The notes under the pieces: generated by a model
The model's database searches: none
What the model saw: the letters and a program-made list of their open reading frames with translations, nothing else
What the model was told of the DNA's origin: nothing
Position numbers and translations under genes: made by a program
Shown: positions 33,105 to 44,344 of the stretch, piece after piece
Position numbering within the stretch: the first letter of the stretch is position 1
How the letters are laid out: the number at the start of each line of letters is the position of its first letter
Assembly (NCBI GenBank): GCA_009363875.1
Contig: CM018692.1
Coordinates: forward strand, 4,489,862 to 4,553,861
Source: Mikania micrantha
Lineage: Eukaryota; Streptophyta; Magnoliopsida; Asterales; Asteraceae
Direction: 5' to 3'
Length of the DNA: 64,000 nucleotides

Positions 33105-35120
33105 ATGAGATTTACGAAACTTTTGCACATTCAAATTCCACCCGCCACTGCGCAACCCATACACCATAACCACATCTCCAATGGGCTCAATTACACCGCA
33201 TACGGCAACCTCATCCAGTACTGCACCGACCTCCGTCTCGTCCGACGAGCCAAGCTCCTACATGCTAAACTCATCGTCTCCACCGGTACCCTCGACAACT
33301 TCTTGGCTTCAAAACTCATCACTTGTTACTCCAAAACCAACAATCTTTTTGATGCCCACAAGGTGTTCGACGAAATTCCCAACAAGAATAGTTTTTCTTG
33401 GAACGCGTTGCTCATAGGTTATTCGATGAACAACCGCCACGCAAATTGCCTGAAGCTTTTTGGGTGTTTCTTGTCTTCTTCATCACTGTCTGTTAAACCT
33501 GATAACTATACGGTTACGTGTGTGTTAAAGGCATTGTCTTGCTTGGGTTACGAATTGAACTTGGGTGGAATAATTCATTGTTATATCATCCGCAATGGGT
33601 TGGACTTTGATATCTTTGTGGTAAATGCTTTGATAACTTTCTATTGCAGGTGTGATGAAATTGTTTTAGCGAGACGTTTGTTTGATTGTATGTCTCATAA
33701 AGATCTTGTATCGTGGAATTCGATGATAGCAGGGTATTCGCAAGGAGGGTTCTATGATAAATGCAAAGAATTATATTTCAAGATGATGGGTCTGGAAGAT
33801 ATAAAACCAAATGAGTTGACTGTGATCAGTGTCCTGCAAGCTTGTGCACAGTCGAATGATCTTGATTTAGGGATGAAAGTTCATAGGTTTGTGTTGGACA
33901 ATGGAATTAATATCGATCTCCCAATTTGCAACGCGTTCATTGCAATGTACGGGAAATGTGGTAGCTTGGACTATGCTAAACAACTGTTTGAAGAAATGAG
34001 TGAGAAGGATGAAATTAGTTATGGATCTATGATATATGGGTACATGCTTCATGGTTTTGTAGACAAAGCTATGAATCTTTTCAGAACAATGGATAAACCA
34101 GGTTTGAGTACTTGGAATGCTGTGATTTCAGGGCAATTTCAAAACAGGCACTATGAAGCTGTAGTCAATTTGTTTCATGAAATGCAGATATGTGGGTTCA
34201 AACCGGATATGGTAACACTTTCAAATATTTTCCCTACACTTTCACATATTTCAAACTTAAAAGAGGGGAAAGAGATGCATGCATATGCAATCAGAAACAA
34301 CTATGACAAAAATATTTATGTAGCTACTGCAATTATTGATACATATGCTAAGTTAGGTTTTCTTAATGGCGCACAAATAGTTTTTAATCAATCGAAAAAG
34401 AAGAGTGTTATCATATTTACTTCTTTAATATCTGCATATTCTGCTCATGGGGAGGTAAAATCAGCACTTGATTTATTTGATAACATGATTAACAAAGGCA
34501 TACAGCCAGATCCTGTTACATTCACATCTGTTTTATCAGCTTGTGCGCATTCTGGATTAGTAGATGAGGCTTGGAGGATATTCAACAGCATGTCAAAAGT
34601 ATATAATATTCAGCCATTAATGGAGCATTATGCTTGCATGGTAGGTGTATTAAGTCGGGCCTTAAAGCTTAATGAAGCTGTGAGTTTCATAAAAAAAATG
34701 CCTTTTGAGCCCAGTGCAAGAGTTTGGGGTGCATTGCTCAATGGGGCTTCGGTTTCTGGTGATGTTGAAATAGGGAAATTTGCTTGTGATCATTTGTTTG
34801 AAATTGAGCCTGAAAATACTGGAAATTATATTATAATGGCTAATTTATATTCACAAGCTGGAAGATGGGAAGAGGCTGAAAATGTTAGAGTGATGCTAGA
34901 TAATATTGGGTTGAAGAAGATTGCGGGTCGTAGTTGGATTGAAACGCCAGGTGGAGTGCAAAGTTTTATAGCTAAAGATGTATCAAATGGAAAAACAGAG
35001 GAAATATATGCAACATTAGAAGGATTATTTAATTTGATGAAAGATGAAAGGTATGCTGTAAGTGAGGATTTTCTTGAGGATAGTGATTGTTGCCTACAAT
35101 CAAATCATTCATTCCTATGA
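33105..35120 (+). CDS. Pentatricopeptide repeat protein, PLS class, E subgroup
   Basis: This 671 residue protein comes from a single exon, as is usual for plant PPR genes. From about residue 60 to 540 it consists of tandem PPR motifs of the P-L-S type. Examples are SWNALLIGYSMN, VNALITFYCRC, SWNSMIAGYSQGG, ICNAFIAMYGKCG and TFTSVLSACAHSGLVDEA. The C-terminal part (about 545-635) is an E domain (ARVWGALLNGASVSGDVEIG, then NLYSQAGRWEEAENVR and GRSWIE). It stops without a DYW domain. Such proteins bind organelle RNA and usually specify C-to-U editing sites, recruiting a DYW partner in trans. The N-terminus is Arg-poor and gives only a weak targeting signal. The overall layout recalls Arabidopsis At2g37310, but orthology is not proven. 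The reading frame is intact and no neighbour is functionally linked. Confidence 0.9.
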   Translation: MRFTKLLHIQIPPATAQPIHHNHISNGLNYTAYGNLIQYCTDLRLVRRAKLLHAKLIVSTGTLDNFLASKLITCYSKTNNLFDAHKVFDEIPNKNSFSWNALLIGYSMNNRHANCLKLFGCFLSSSSLSVKPDNYTVTCVLKALSCLGYELNLGGIIHCYIIRNGLDFDIFVVNALITFYCRCDEIVLARRLFDCMSHKDLVSWNSMIAGYSQGGFYDKCKELYFKMMGLEDIKPNELTVISVLQACAQSNDLDLGMKVHRFVLDNGINIDLPICNAFIAMYGKCGSLDYAKQLFEEMSEKDEISYGSMIYGYMLHGFVDKAMNLFRTMDKPGLSTWNAVISGQFQNRHYEAVVNLFHEMQICGFKPDMVTLSNIFPTLSHISNLKEGKEMHAYAIRNNYDKNIYVATAIIDTYAKLGFLNGAQIVFNQSKKKSVIIFTSLISAYSAHGEVKSALDLFDNMINKGIQPDPVTFTSVLSACAHSGLVDEAWRIFNSMSKVYNIQPLMEHYACMVGVLSRALKLNEAVSFIKKMPFEPSARVWGALLNGASVSGDVEIGKFACDHLFEIEPENTGNYIIMANLYSQAGRWEEAENVRVMLDNIGLKKIAGRSWIETPGGVQSFIAKDVSNGKTEEIYATLEGLFNLMKDERYAVSEDFLEDSDCCLQSNHSFL

Positions 35121-35695
35121 TAGAGGTAAAGTTTTAATCTTTCTTGTCTCGTATTTTCTCTTACATTATTGCAATTAAAATGAATTAATTCACAGCATAG
35201 TATTGAAATTTGGGAGTTGCTACCTGCATATAAAAAAAGAAGAAATAATCAATTTTATTTGGGCAAAAGATGGTACACTCAAAAACTGTAGGTGCATGTA
35301 GTAACGCATACCTTACTAATTCACCATTAACAGTATTTTACTGTGAAAAATCATGAGGATAATCATTTTTTGGAAATACATATTATGTGATGAATTTTTA
35401 CCACCAGAGCAATGAAATATAAGAAATTATTTCGTGTATCTACTTTTTGTCCAAGTATCATCAGCAGTGCTTTGGGAATATACAGATCCACTTTTTACTT
35501 TATTTTATTAATACATTCACCTTTCAGGCTTCCATCGAGAACATTTTTACTAAAAACATAAAAATATACAAAAAATCAACATTTAACAACTCTACTCATT
35601 TCAACGTCGTTGGAACGTCTCATCGAACTCTACCATTTTATATTTTATGGTTTAACTTTTATAATTTAGAAATTATCTTTTATGTTTTAACTTAG
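35121..35695. other. 3' flank of the PPR gene
   Basis: No gene is seen. The first 100-200 bases are probably 3' UTR. Confidence 0.5.
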
Positions 35696-35779
35696 CGTTT
35701 AGGTTTACAGTTTTATTTTAGGGTTTAGATTTTAGTTTTATGAGTTTAGCTTTAGGGTTTGGATTTAGATTTTAGGTTC
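35696..35779. repeat. Degenerate TTTAGGG-like tract
   Basis: TTTAGGTTTA, TTTTAGGGTTTAGATTTTAG and GCTTTAGGGTTTGG resemble the plant telomere repeat TTTAGGG in degenerate form. A second piece lies at about 36265-36325 beyond two insertions. It could be an interstitial telomere-like tract or simply low-complexity DNA. Confidence 0.45.
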
Positions 35780-35974
35780 TTTTTTTTTACAACCGTGGTC
35801 CGTAGGAATTCACTTACGTGGTAAACCGCTGGGCCCCTCCCCAATACCCCGACTAACCGAGAGGAATAGACAAATCGTGACCGCAAGCAACCGGATCGGT
35901 GGCTTCCAGCGAGGATTTAACTTGAGACATTTAGGTTGTCTCTTCTCCACTTTAATTACTACACCACTTCCTTA
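35780..35974 (-). mobile_element. tRNA-derived SINE
   Basis: On the minus strand it starts with an A-box-like GTGTAGTAATTAAAGTGG (about 35966-35949). A weak B-box-like AAGTTAAATCC (35923-35913) follows. Then comes a body with GGTTAGTCGGGG and GGTTTACCACG, and it ends in an A run (plus-strand T run 35780-35788). Its length of about 195 bp fits plant SINEs. A 5'-truncated copy lies at 27331-27460. No clear target duplication was found. Confidence 0.65.
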
Positions 35975-36264
35975 GACCGTACGCAGCACCAGTCCCGCCC
36001 ACCTCCACGGCCCTGCCCCTTTCGCGGCTACTAGCAGGAACACCGCCCCCCATTGCGCGGCCCCCGCTCGGTGCTGCTCCACGGCCCTCGCTCCCCGCTG
36101 TGAACCTCGCTTTCTGATTGTGTCATTCAACACTGATTGGGCCATGTCATATAGTGGGGAAGGGTTTTCAGCGGGGTTTTAAGGTTTTCAGTGGGGTGAT
36201 GACGTGGTAGGAAATTTTGGTGGGGAAGGATTTTCAGTGGGGTGACCGCTGTGAATAGCTTTAG
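35975..36264. repeat. GC-rich insertion beside the SINE
   Basis: CCGCCC, GGCCCC and CACGGCCCT motifs make this block much GC-richer than its surroundings. Its right part has GTTTTCAGTGGGGTGA-like motifs repeated three times. It interrupts the TTTAGGG-like tract. It is probably a nonautonomous transposon, but I could not define its termini. Confidence 0.4.
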
Positions 36265-36536
36265 AGGTTAAAAATCTAGGCTTTAGCTTTGGGGTTTAGG
36301 TTCAGGATTTTGGGTTCAACTTGACGGTTCCAAACCATTGGAATGAGTTCTATTAAATAGTAATAATTTTATTCAATTTGGTAAATAATATGATTATTTT
36401 ATAAGTCATTCTTTTATATTTATATAAAACATCTTTAAGAAATATTTAATATGCTATTTAAATTAATTTAAAATTTATTTATTTAAATATATATACACAT
36501 GTTTTTAACATAGTATTATATATATATATAGCATGT

Positions 36537-37141
36537 GATTGTATTATATGAAAACCTGATTTTAAAAAGAAAACCCTTAAACCCTATCTGGGTCATTGAT
36601 TTAAAATCTTGAAAATAAATATGTGACGTACAGTTTCTTTTTTTGGGGGGAAGGAGCCCGACAGGGTCCCCTTACTGACTTGGCCCGGGCCTAAGACTAT
36701 GTGTTATCCATCACTCCTCCTCACTTCACGTAGGCGCTACATAATCAACCAACACCATTAGCCCCTTATCACTCTACATCATCTTTACCTATGTTATCCA
36801 TCACTCCCCCGTCACTTTCCCATCACTCCACATCGTCACCACCTTTTTCCCCCTTTCTTCTCCTTCACCCCGTGACAGCCCTCACGGCTGAACCACCACT
36901 TGGTGGTCACGCCCAGTGTGTCATGGTGATGGGGGCGTGACCTAGGGGCATCACGCCTGGGTCACAGTGGATAACACATGGCCTAAGTGAAAGTGAAGTG
37001 GTGGGATTGTTTTGTTTATTCAAAACCCATTTTTTTATTCTGGCTTAATATGGACCATATATTTATTTTCAAGATTTCAAATCAATGATTTACATAAGGT
37101 TTAAAGTTCTCTCTAAATTTAGGTTTTCACATTATACAATC
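36537..37141. mobile_element. TIR element with ~90 bp inverted ends, host to a nested MITE
   Basis: The left end (about 36537-36625: GATTGTATTATATGAAAACC, then CATTGATTTAAAATCTTGAA) and the reverse complement of the right end (about 37050-37141: GATTGTATAATGTGAAAACC, then CATTGATTTGAAATCTTGAA) align over about 90 bases. A separate MITE is inserted between them (36695-36983). No coding capacity is visible. Confidence 0.7.
36695..36983. mobile_element. PIF/Harbinger-like MITE, TSD TAA
   Basis: The ends GACTATGTGTTAT and ATAACACATGGCC are inverted copies. TAA flanks both sides (36692-36694 and 36984-36986), the 3 bp duplication typical of PIF/Harbinger. The interior has CACGCC and GGGTCAC motifs shared with the copy at 61478-61683. 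It is nested in a larger inverted-repeat element. Confidence 0.75.
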
Positions 37142-37794
37142 CTGTCGAACATTATATATAAATGGGCTAGGCTTGTGCATTTCAATACACTACTGATGAC
37201 AGTAAAATATAAAGTGGATGCGTGAAATATATTTTAAAGCAATTTGGCTATAGAGGTAAAATCTTACCGTATAAAAAATACTAAAAAATGATTATTCTCG
37301 ATTTCTCTTTTACCAATGAATAGCTGAGAGATTAAACTGGGATTTGTAGCTTGCACAGTTACCAATTTATTACACATGTTTCCATTATTAAGGTTAGATG
37401 TAGGATGTAAAGAGATGCATGAATGGGCCAATTTGTTTTTTATTCTTGCCTTATCAGTGACTATAAGATAACAATAATGAATTGAAAAAGAGCATTTTCC
37501 TACCAGACACACACTTGTGAACAAATTTCCAACATTTCCAGTTGCTCCCTTCCATTCCACTCCCATCATCCACACTCTCAAAGGTCTTATTTACACACAC
37601 AAAACATACACTAAATTCTAGCTTATGTGCATCAAGAGTAGGAGGATAATGGACTATGGATATGACATAACTACCCCTACTCACTTATAGTTATACCAAC
37701 TACATTACTACAATCAATTAATCTTCTTACTTCCATTATCATTTCCCTTGATATGACTTATGCTTCCTTAAGGGCGTTGTTATTCTTAAACCCA
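37142..37794. other. Intergenic, no gene seen
   Basis: The minus-strand frames at 37264-37684 have no recognisable motif and overlap one another in different frames. I do not call a gene. Confidence 0.5.
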
Positions 37795-38010
37795 TATACG
37801 GTCACTCTACAGCTCGTGCATACCCGTATGGGTCGTATAGCACATCTAGAGCGACCCATAAACTGGGCGTACATGCTTGAACGGTCGTAGATGGTAGGTG
37901 GGATCAGACTACGAGAGAATTTCAGGGAGGCAATACAGGCCGTATAGATCTGTATGGGTTGTATATCACCTCCTTATACGGTCCATATAGTTGAGTAGAG
38001 GTGTTAAATT
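37795..38010. repeat. CGTATGGGTCGTATA-type palindromic repeat block
   Basis: Inverted motifs (ATACCCGTATGGGTCGTATA, GGCCGTATAGATCTGTATGGG, TATACGGTCCATATAG) recur with similar spacing to the block at 23205-23530. Both blocks lie next to a GTGTTAAATTA motif, which suggests one repeat family. Confidence 0.5.
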
Positions 38011-38935
38011 ATAATTAAAGGTTGTCTAAATATACTGGCCCTTCCTTAATTATATGTTAAGTAAGGGTGTTAATATTCATGCACCACTTTCATCATTTAT
38101 GCACCATACGAAGGTTAAATCAATCACATCTTACACATTACTTTTATTCATACATATTTTTTAAATATTTTTTAATAATAAAAAAAAAATAGTGTAATAA
38201 CCTAACCCCTTGAAAGCTTATCTACTAGCATTACATCATTGATTATTTTCTCTACATCAAGGATTCAAGGGTGTTGTGAGCTCAACTTCTACCATTACCT
38301 ATCCTTTATTTTGAAGTGTTATTAAGACATTCTTAATGAAATCAACCTTCAACTTTAAAAAATTTCAAAATACACCCTTCTTTTTAAAATCTCACTTTTA
38401 ACTCTTTCAGGTTTTTAAAGTTTACATTTCAATCTGCATGCAATCCGCCGTTTGATATATTTTTGTAGTATGAAATAATCATATTCAATAATTTGATTTT
38501 AATATTCCAAATTAGTATCTAATATTTATTGTAATAGCAATTTGATCTCAATATCTTAATTTGTGATCATATACAATTGAGTGTATATAAGCTATTTCAT
38601 TATTTCTACTAATTTTTTTGCTTAGCTACTTTTGTAGTTCATAGCGTTTTTCATCATCAGAAATTTATGTTTGAAATAATGTGTTTTTCTATTCTTTTTT
38701 CTGTATAATCTTGGAAAGGAGCTCATCCATGCTAGGCAATGAAGTACGGTTAGTTTACAAGTGGGGTTTATTTTTATTTTGGATATCACAATCTGCTTTT
38801 AACAATTATAATAAAAAAGAATTACATTGAATTTTCTCTTTTTTCGAAAAATAATTTATTGGTCAAAAATAGACTCTTATTGTAAGAGCAATTTCTCAAT
38901 TTCTTTAATAAGTCGATTAGACATGGACCAGGGGT
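38011..38935. other. AT-rich intergenic, no gene seen
   Basis: No ORF or repeat unit is supportable. It ends at the foldback element starting at 38936. Confidence 0.6.
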
Positions 38936-39387
38936 GTAAACGAACCAAGGCAGCTCGTGAAATGCTCGGGATCAGTAAAAAGCTCGAACGAGCCAAGCCT
39001 TAACGAGCCCGAGCTCGAGCCCAAAAGTGTGGCTCGCTTAGTTATTGAGCCCGAGCTTGAGCTTTACATATCGAGCTCGAGCCGGCTCGCGAGCCTTAAC
39101 GAGCTTTTTGAATATATAATTTTTATTTATTATATTAAGTGTTTATTTATAAAATTAAATATTTTTATATATAAAATTATGATAAATATATTTAAATCAA
39201 ATATTTTATGTTAAATTTTGAAAATATAATTAAATTAGTAATTAAAGTAAATAGATTAAATAAATAAAATCTAAACGAGCCGAGCCAAGCCGAGCCGAGC
39301 TCGAGCTTAGTAAATAAAGCTTTTAACGAGCCGAGCTCGAGCCTTAACGAGCTCGGGATCAGCTCGGCTCGGCTCGTTTACACCCCT
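38936..39387. mobile_element. Foldback MITE with GGGGTGTAAACGA ends
   Basis: GGGGTGTAAACGA at the left matches TCGTTTACACCCC at the right as an inverted copy. Both arms carry GAGCTCGAGC/GGCTCGGCTCG repeats, in opposite sense around an AT-rich centre (39110-39270). The frame at 38957-39214 (Glu/Pro/Leu repeats) is produced by the arm. The ends resemble hAT-type MITEs. I could not see an 8 bp duplication. Confidence 0.8.
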
Positions 39388-39760
39388 AGATATTGTTATA
39401 TTTCGAATCATTAAATATACACTATGTTGGAGAAATTCAATAATCAAACTTGAAAATCTATCGGATATAGTATGAAATCACTATTCGAAATCAATATTTA
39501 TTCTCTTTCGAGTTCAAGAAAATTTGATCAGAGGATAATCCACAGGTACAAGTGTACATACGATGATCCTAATTCACTAAAGTTTAGATTTTTATTAAAC
39601 AACTCTATGTACGAAGTGTGGCAGTGGTTAAGTAGAATATGTGAGTCACAAAAGCTGATTGTTTTTAGTCAAACCACCACATGTTTAGAAGCACTCTTCC
39701 CCACACACTTAACTACTAAAATAAAACCCCTTATCTATTTTCTTGACACATGATCCCATA
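39388..39760. other. Upstream region of the RING-H2 gene
   Basis: It should contain the promoter and 5' UTR. A frame at 39472-39753 has no recognisable domain and stops just before the RING gene start. I treat it as chance. Confidence 0.5.
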
Positions 39761-40591
39761 ATGGAAGAAACCACCACCACCACCATAGTCATGGCTGCCC
39801 TCTCCACCCTCACACCACCACAAATCACCACCCTCACCACCACGATCTCCGCCCTCTTCCGCCACCACCACCGTCACCTCTCCTCCCTCCTGTCCTCACA
39901 CACCCTCTTCTCCCTCTCCCTTCACCACCTCCACTCCCTGTCCCTCGAACAAAAGTCCCTTCTCATTGCTAGGCATCTGTTGTCAATCCTCTCCCAACTC
40001 TCTCACCTCCTCCAGCCGACAACCGCCCGAATGCCTCCCTGCATCGCCACCATCCTCAATGACCGTGATCTTGACTCTGTTCTACTACTTCTATTACTGT
40101 GTGAACAGCACCAACATGAACCTGAATCACTGAAAACATTGTCACCAACCGATTGGCGGGATTCTCTTTCTGATTATGTAGCCACCACCATGTTAACTCT
40201 TTCTGGCATTGGGTTTTCCAGAAGTGAAATATTGATGAAGTATATTGAAGTGGTGGCAAAATGCAAGAAGTTTGTTGATGTGATGGGTAGTAGGGATGGA
40301 AAGGACGGGAAAGAGGTGGCGGCATCCGTGGTGGCAGTGGTGGCACTTCCGTCGGTGCAGGTGAAACAAGGCGGTAAGGAGTGTGCTGTATGCAAGGAAG
40401 AGATGAGACAGGGGAGAGATGTGTGTGAATTGCCTTGTGAACATCAGTTTCATTGGATGTGCGTATTGCCATGGGTGATCAAGAGGAACACATGTCCTTG
40501 CTGTCGCCATCGGCTACCGACTGATGACGTGTATGGTGAGATTGAGCGGCAATGGGAGCTTCTTGTTAAGATAAATGGTACCTATGCTTAG
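39761..40591 (+). CDS. SGR9: RING-H2 E3 ubiquitin ligase, SGR9-like
   Basis: A single-exon gene of 276 residues. I start at ATG 39761 (MEETTTT) because the upstream frame has no ATG. The N-terminal half is Thr/His/Leu-rich (LSTLTPPQITTLTTTIS). The middle has ETLK-like and SDYVATTMLTLSGIGFSR segments. The C-terminal RING-H2 (about residues 208-248) has the order C-C-C-H-H-C-C-C (CAVC, ELPCEHQFH, CVLPW, CPCC). It is followed by LPTDDVYGEIERQWELL, a tail I associate with SGR9. In Arabidopsis SGR9 acts at amyloplasts and promotes their detachment from actin for shoot gravitropism. The RING residues are complete, so ligase activity is plausible. Assignment rests on the layout and tail. Another RING-H2 subfamily remains possible. 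Confidence 0.8.
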   Translation: MEETTTTTIVMAALSTLTPPQITTLTTTISALFRHHHRHLSSLLSSHTLFSLSLHHLHSLSLEQKSLLIARHLLSILSQLSHLLQPTTARMPPCIATILNDRDLDSVLLLLLLCEQHQHEPESLKTLSPTDWRDSLSDYVATTMLTLSGIGFSRSEILMKYIEVVAKCKKFVDVMGSRDGKDGKEVAASVVAVVALPSVQVKQGGKECAVCKEEMRQGRDVCELPCEHQFHWMCVLPWVIKRNTCPCCRHRLPTDDVYGEIERQWELLVKINGTYA

Positions 40592-41411
40592 TTATTGTAC
40601 GGTAATTCTTGATATATACATATATATATGATAGTTTTAACAAGTCATTTAAACCTTCTTCTTAGCGTTTCTATACTTATAGCATACCAAAGGTCTTGTA
40701 GCATATAGAATCTAGGTTTGTAAATAGTTATGTTTAGTTACTATATGATAAATCTTTATACATATATGATAGATTTAACAAGTCATTTTAATTGTCTTTC
40801 TTGATGTTTCAATCTTTATAGAGCTATAATATTACATATGCCAAACGGCTTGTAGCCTATAAGATTCATGTGTAAATAGTAGTATATTTTCTCATTAAAT
40901 CAAAAGTTTGAGTCTAATAAATAGCAAAAGTGTGTAGTAGATTAAATTGCTGTTAAAATATATAGCATTTGCCCATTTTCAAGAAAATAGGTTTAATTGA
41001 GATGCATATGGTTTTTTTTAGTTTTATATTCGTTGTAGATAACTAATATGTTAAATATGTATCTGAATATTGAATCATTATAATAATCTTGGTTTTCTAT
41101 ATAAAGTGATTTATGAAAATGTATGTATACAAGTATAGATATGAACATAAGAGTTCGTTTTGAACAATAAATGCCTTTCATATCTAACTATAACAATGAG
41201 TAATTTTTAAATGGTAGTTTCAAGACTTATTGTTGTTTTCAACTTATTTAATCTTTGGATCTAAGGTTTTCTCATATACTTTTTATTTAACATGTATTTT
41301 GCAATTTGGTATATGATATGACTTAAGCCAATTAAATAATTAATTAGTATGCATTGTTTTAAAAAAGCAAACTAGAGGTGTATCTAGGCGTGAGGGGCAG
41401 CAATGTGAGGC
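40592..41411. other. 3' flank of the RING-H2 gene
   Basis: Two similar segments (about 40600-40700 and 40735-40880: TATATATGATAG, AACAAGTCATTT, CTTGTAGC) look like a diverged tandem duplication of about 130 bases. No gene is seen. Confidence 0.5.
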
Positions 41412-41414
41412 TAA

Positions 41415-42181
41415 GGTGGTGTTTGTTTTTTCAGAGGTAAAACATCTGCAGTCTGCGGACCACGTCTACAGATCTCTTTTGCAAAAGAGGTGGACCAAAC
41501 CCCTGCAAGAAGAGGGTTTAAGAGAGTCTGTTTTTAACCTTTTCAAAAGTCTTCCTCACTTCCCTCTTCCCCCTATCCTAAGCAGACAAAAAAAAACCCT
41601 AACCTTAAATCCAACCCAACGATGAAACCCGACCACCTGCGCCACTGTCATAATCACCGACCGGAGTACCATCGGTTGGACTACAAGCGAAGACGGTCAC
41701 AACAAGCGACGGACGACTACAACAATCGACAGAACAGCGGTGGTCACGTCGGTGGAAGGGCTTGCGATCGGAGGTCACAACAAGCGACGGAGCAACGGTG
41801 GTCACGATCGGCGGTGGAGGGCTAGAGATCAGAGGTCACGATCGGCAGTGGAGGGCTAGAGATCGGAGGTCACGAGCGACTTTGGAGGGGGCGGCGGTGG
41901 GAGGCGCGGCAGTGGGAGTGCGGATGTGGAGGTGCAGCTCGTCGGTTCATCATGGGTGGGAAGAAGAAGGTCAATTGATCGTGGGTGGGAAGAAGAGGCT
42001 GGGAAGAGGTTTGAAGATGTTGGTTCACGTCTGCGTCAAGAAGAGGCTGGGCATATTTTTTTTAATGAAATGTCTTCGAGAAAACAAACAGTTTGTAGAC
42101 CTCTAACCTCTTCCCGTGTCTGCGCGGCACAGACATAAGAGGTTAGAAGATGTTTTCTTTTTTAAAAAAACAAACACCCCC
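41415..42181. mobile_element. PIF/Harbinger-like element with GC-rich interior, TSD TAA
   Basis: The left end GGTGGTGTTTGTTTTTT and the reverse complement of the right end GGGGGTGTTTGTTTTTTT match. Both arms continue with ACATCT motifs. TAA flanks it at 41412-41414 and 42182-42184. The interior (41620-41960) is GC-rich with a GATCGGAGGTCACGA-type tandem, and produces open frames on both strands. None shows a transposase or a known domain, so it is nonautonomous. Confidence 0.7.
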
Positions 42182-42184
42182 TAA

Positions 42185-44340
42185 AAGGTTAGACAAGGCT
42201 CAAGGTTTGTGTGAGACATGTGCTTTTGTGGTGGCCCATGTGTGCGCTTCATCTGCAACATGTACACTTGATTAATCGTGCCAAAAAAATTTTCTCATAA
42301 GTTTTGAAGACTTGTCGAGGAAAGAAGGGTTTTATATATGACATGATTTACCTTCTCTAAGTTGAAGGATCGAGATACATATGCACATATGTATGCGGGT
42401 GTCATGTTCTATCTTCTCTATTTCGTCTATCTTTTTTATTGGATGAATAATTTTCTTAATTGACAATTTTATACATGTAAGATCTTATCTCAACATGATC
42501 TAACGACTAGACTTGATCTTAATTGCGGTTAGAGAAACTAACAAACAAACATACCCAGTGAAGTCATACTTTTAATTGCGGTTAGAGAGACTGCTTTAAA
42601 TATGAAATATAATGGCAAAAGCCTAAATACTACATGTTGTAGGGAATCTCTTATGAGTAAAGCTTGTAAGTTGTAACAAGAGGTCAACAATCCATGCTCA
42701 ATGCTAGCAATCTTGTTGTTGGATTAGTATAACAAAAAAACTAATGTCAAATGAAACGTTTGCTACTCTATCTAAAAATCATAATACAAGTAAAATTACA
42801 TATATTATCTTTAAACTTGAAAAGTCACATGTTTTTTTGAAGTATAAGATTTTAATGTATAATATAAAATACTATTCAATAATGATTTAAAGAAATATGT
42901 AATTATAAAAATTTAAAGAAGAATATATAAAATTGCATCTATTTTAATATATAATATCCTTTTATAGTTAGAGAAAGTCATGTATATGTATAGTTGTGGA
43001 TAGAGGTGCACAAACCAGTTTTGGAATAACCGAACAAAATTTGGTCAACAATAACCAACTTTTCAAGCTCTAAAACCGAAACCGATATATTAACTAAAAC
43101 CGGTTAACCACCAAATAACCGATTTTTTACTTAAGTTGACCTGTTAACTGGTTTGGTCTTTTAAAAACATCAAACTGGTCTTAAACTGTTGGATTTTCTA
43201 AAAACCTAAAACCGATCATCTCAAGTTGTGGATCACCAAGTAATGTGTCATCCTTTTGGTCGTATCCTTTAATATTTTTTTGGATGATGAATGCAACCAT
43301 TTCTAATAACGCAAATTATTACTTGCATTATTTCATGGCGGCATTACTCGTATCTTTTAAAGGCATAGGTAAATTATTGGTTTACGCCATCAGAATTTGT
43401 GTCACCCTTTTACTCATGTAGCATCACAAACCTTGTGTATCAACATAAGTATAACGAGTACTGCCTCAACCGTTTTAAAGGCCCTAGACGAAATTAAAAT
43501 CGAAGGCCCTTTTCTAACTTTTATTGTTAAAACCCTCCTCTCTTTTCTATCGTTTATTGTTAATATTCTTTTTAATTACTTTTTGAGCATCCAGATTCAT
43601 ATTTTTTTATGTATTTGACATGTGATCAACTAGTCAATAATCAACTAGCAGTCGCATTATTGTAGTTCAATTCTATAGACCAATTCTGTAACTATTCTTA
43701 GTATGAAGTTCGCAAAACCAATTCTATAATAATTCAGTTTCGAAAGATATCAAACTGAAGCAAACTATCAAATTCTGATTCGAAAGAACAATTCTATTTT
43801 TAAAGGTTAATTTTCTTTTTTCCTCTTAAGCAAACTATCAAAATTAAATTGTCACATGATGCAACAATTCTATAAACTATCAAATTGAAGCAAACTTTCC
43901 AAATAACCCAACATTTCAACCATGAGACACTAATTTGAAGAAACAAGATGCATGTTAATCAATAAAGTGAAAGACGTGAATGACTGAATGGTCATGTGCA
44001 GTGACTTTGGGGCATACACAGAGGCCCAAAGCAATCAACCAAACACCATTGTTAATTGGTGCCATGACGCTTCGATGCCCAAAGCCCAAATGCCCATGTG
44101 CTCATCAGCCCATCCCATATACATAGGTGGCAGGCCCATATTTGATTTTTCTCATAGGCCCTAAAAATTAGAGGCCCTAAGAAACTAGAAAGGCCTTAAA
44201 TTTAAGCTTATCGGGCCGGCATGAGTATAACAAAGATCTTTATTTTCTATGTGAAAGAATGAAATATATAGATACGGGTTAGATTCATTATAAGAGATTT
44301 TTGTTTAAAAATATAGAAACAATATGAGTTTGACATGTGT
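42185..44340. other. Intergenic DNA with a CCGGTT foldback remnant
   Basis: At about 43000-43200, motifs such as AACCGAAACCGATA, AACCGGTTAACC and CTGGTTTGGTC occur in both orientations, similar to 9700-9925. Blocks with AAGGCCCTAGACGAAATT (43480) and TTAGAGGCCCTAAGAAACT (44170) may be the two ends of another element. No gene is supportable. Confidence 0.45.
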
Positions 44341-44344
44341 TATG

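Noticed and set aside
38957..39214. Glu/Pro/Leu-rich 85 residue frame
   Set aside because: It is encoded by the GAGCTCGAGC arm of a foldback MITE.
40056..40510. Minus-strand frames of up to 138 residues
   Set aside because: They are antisense shadows of the RING-H2 gene, which has clear domain support on the plus strand.
41605..42138. Arg-rich frames on both strands
   Set aside because: They lie inside a TAA-flanked nonautonomous element, with GC-rich tandem composition and no domain.
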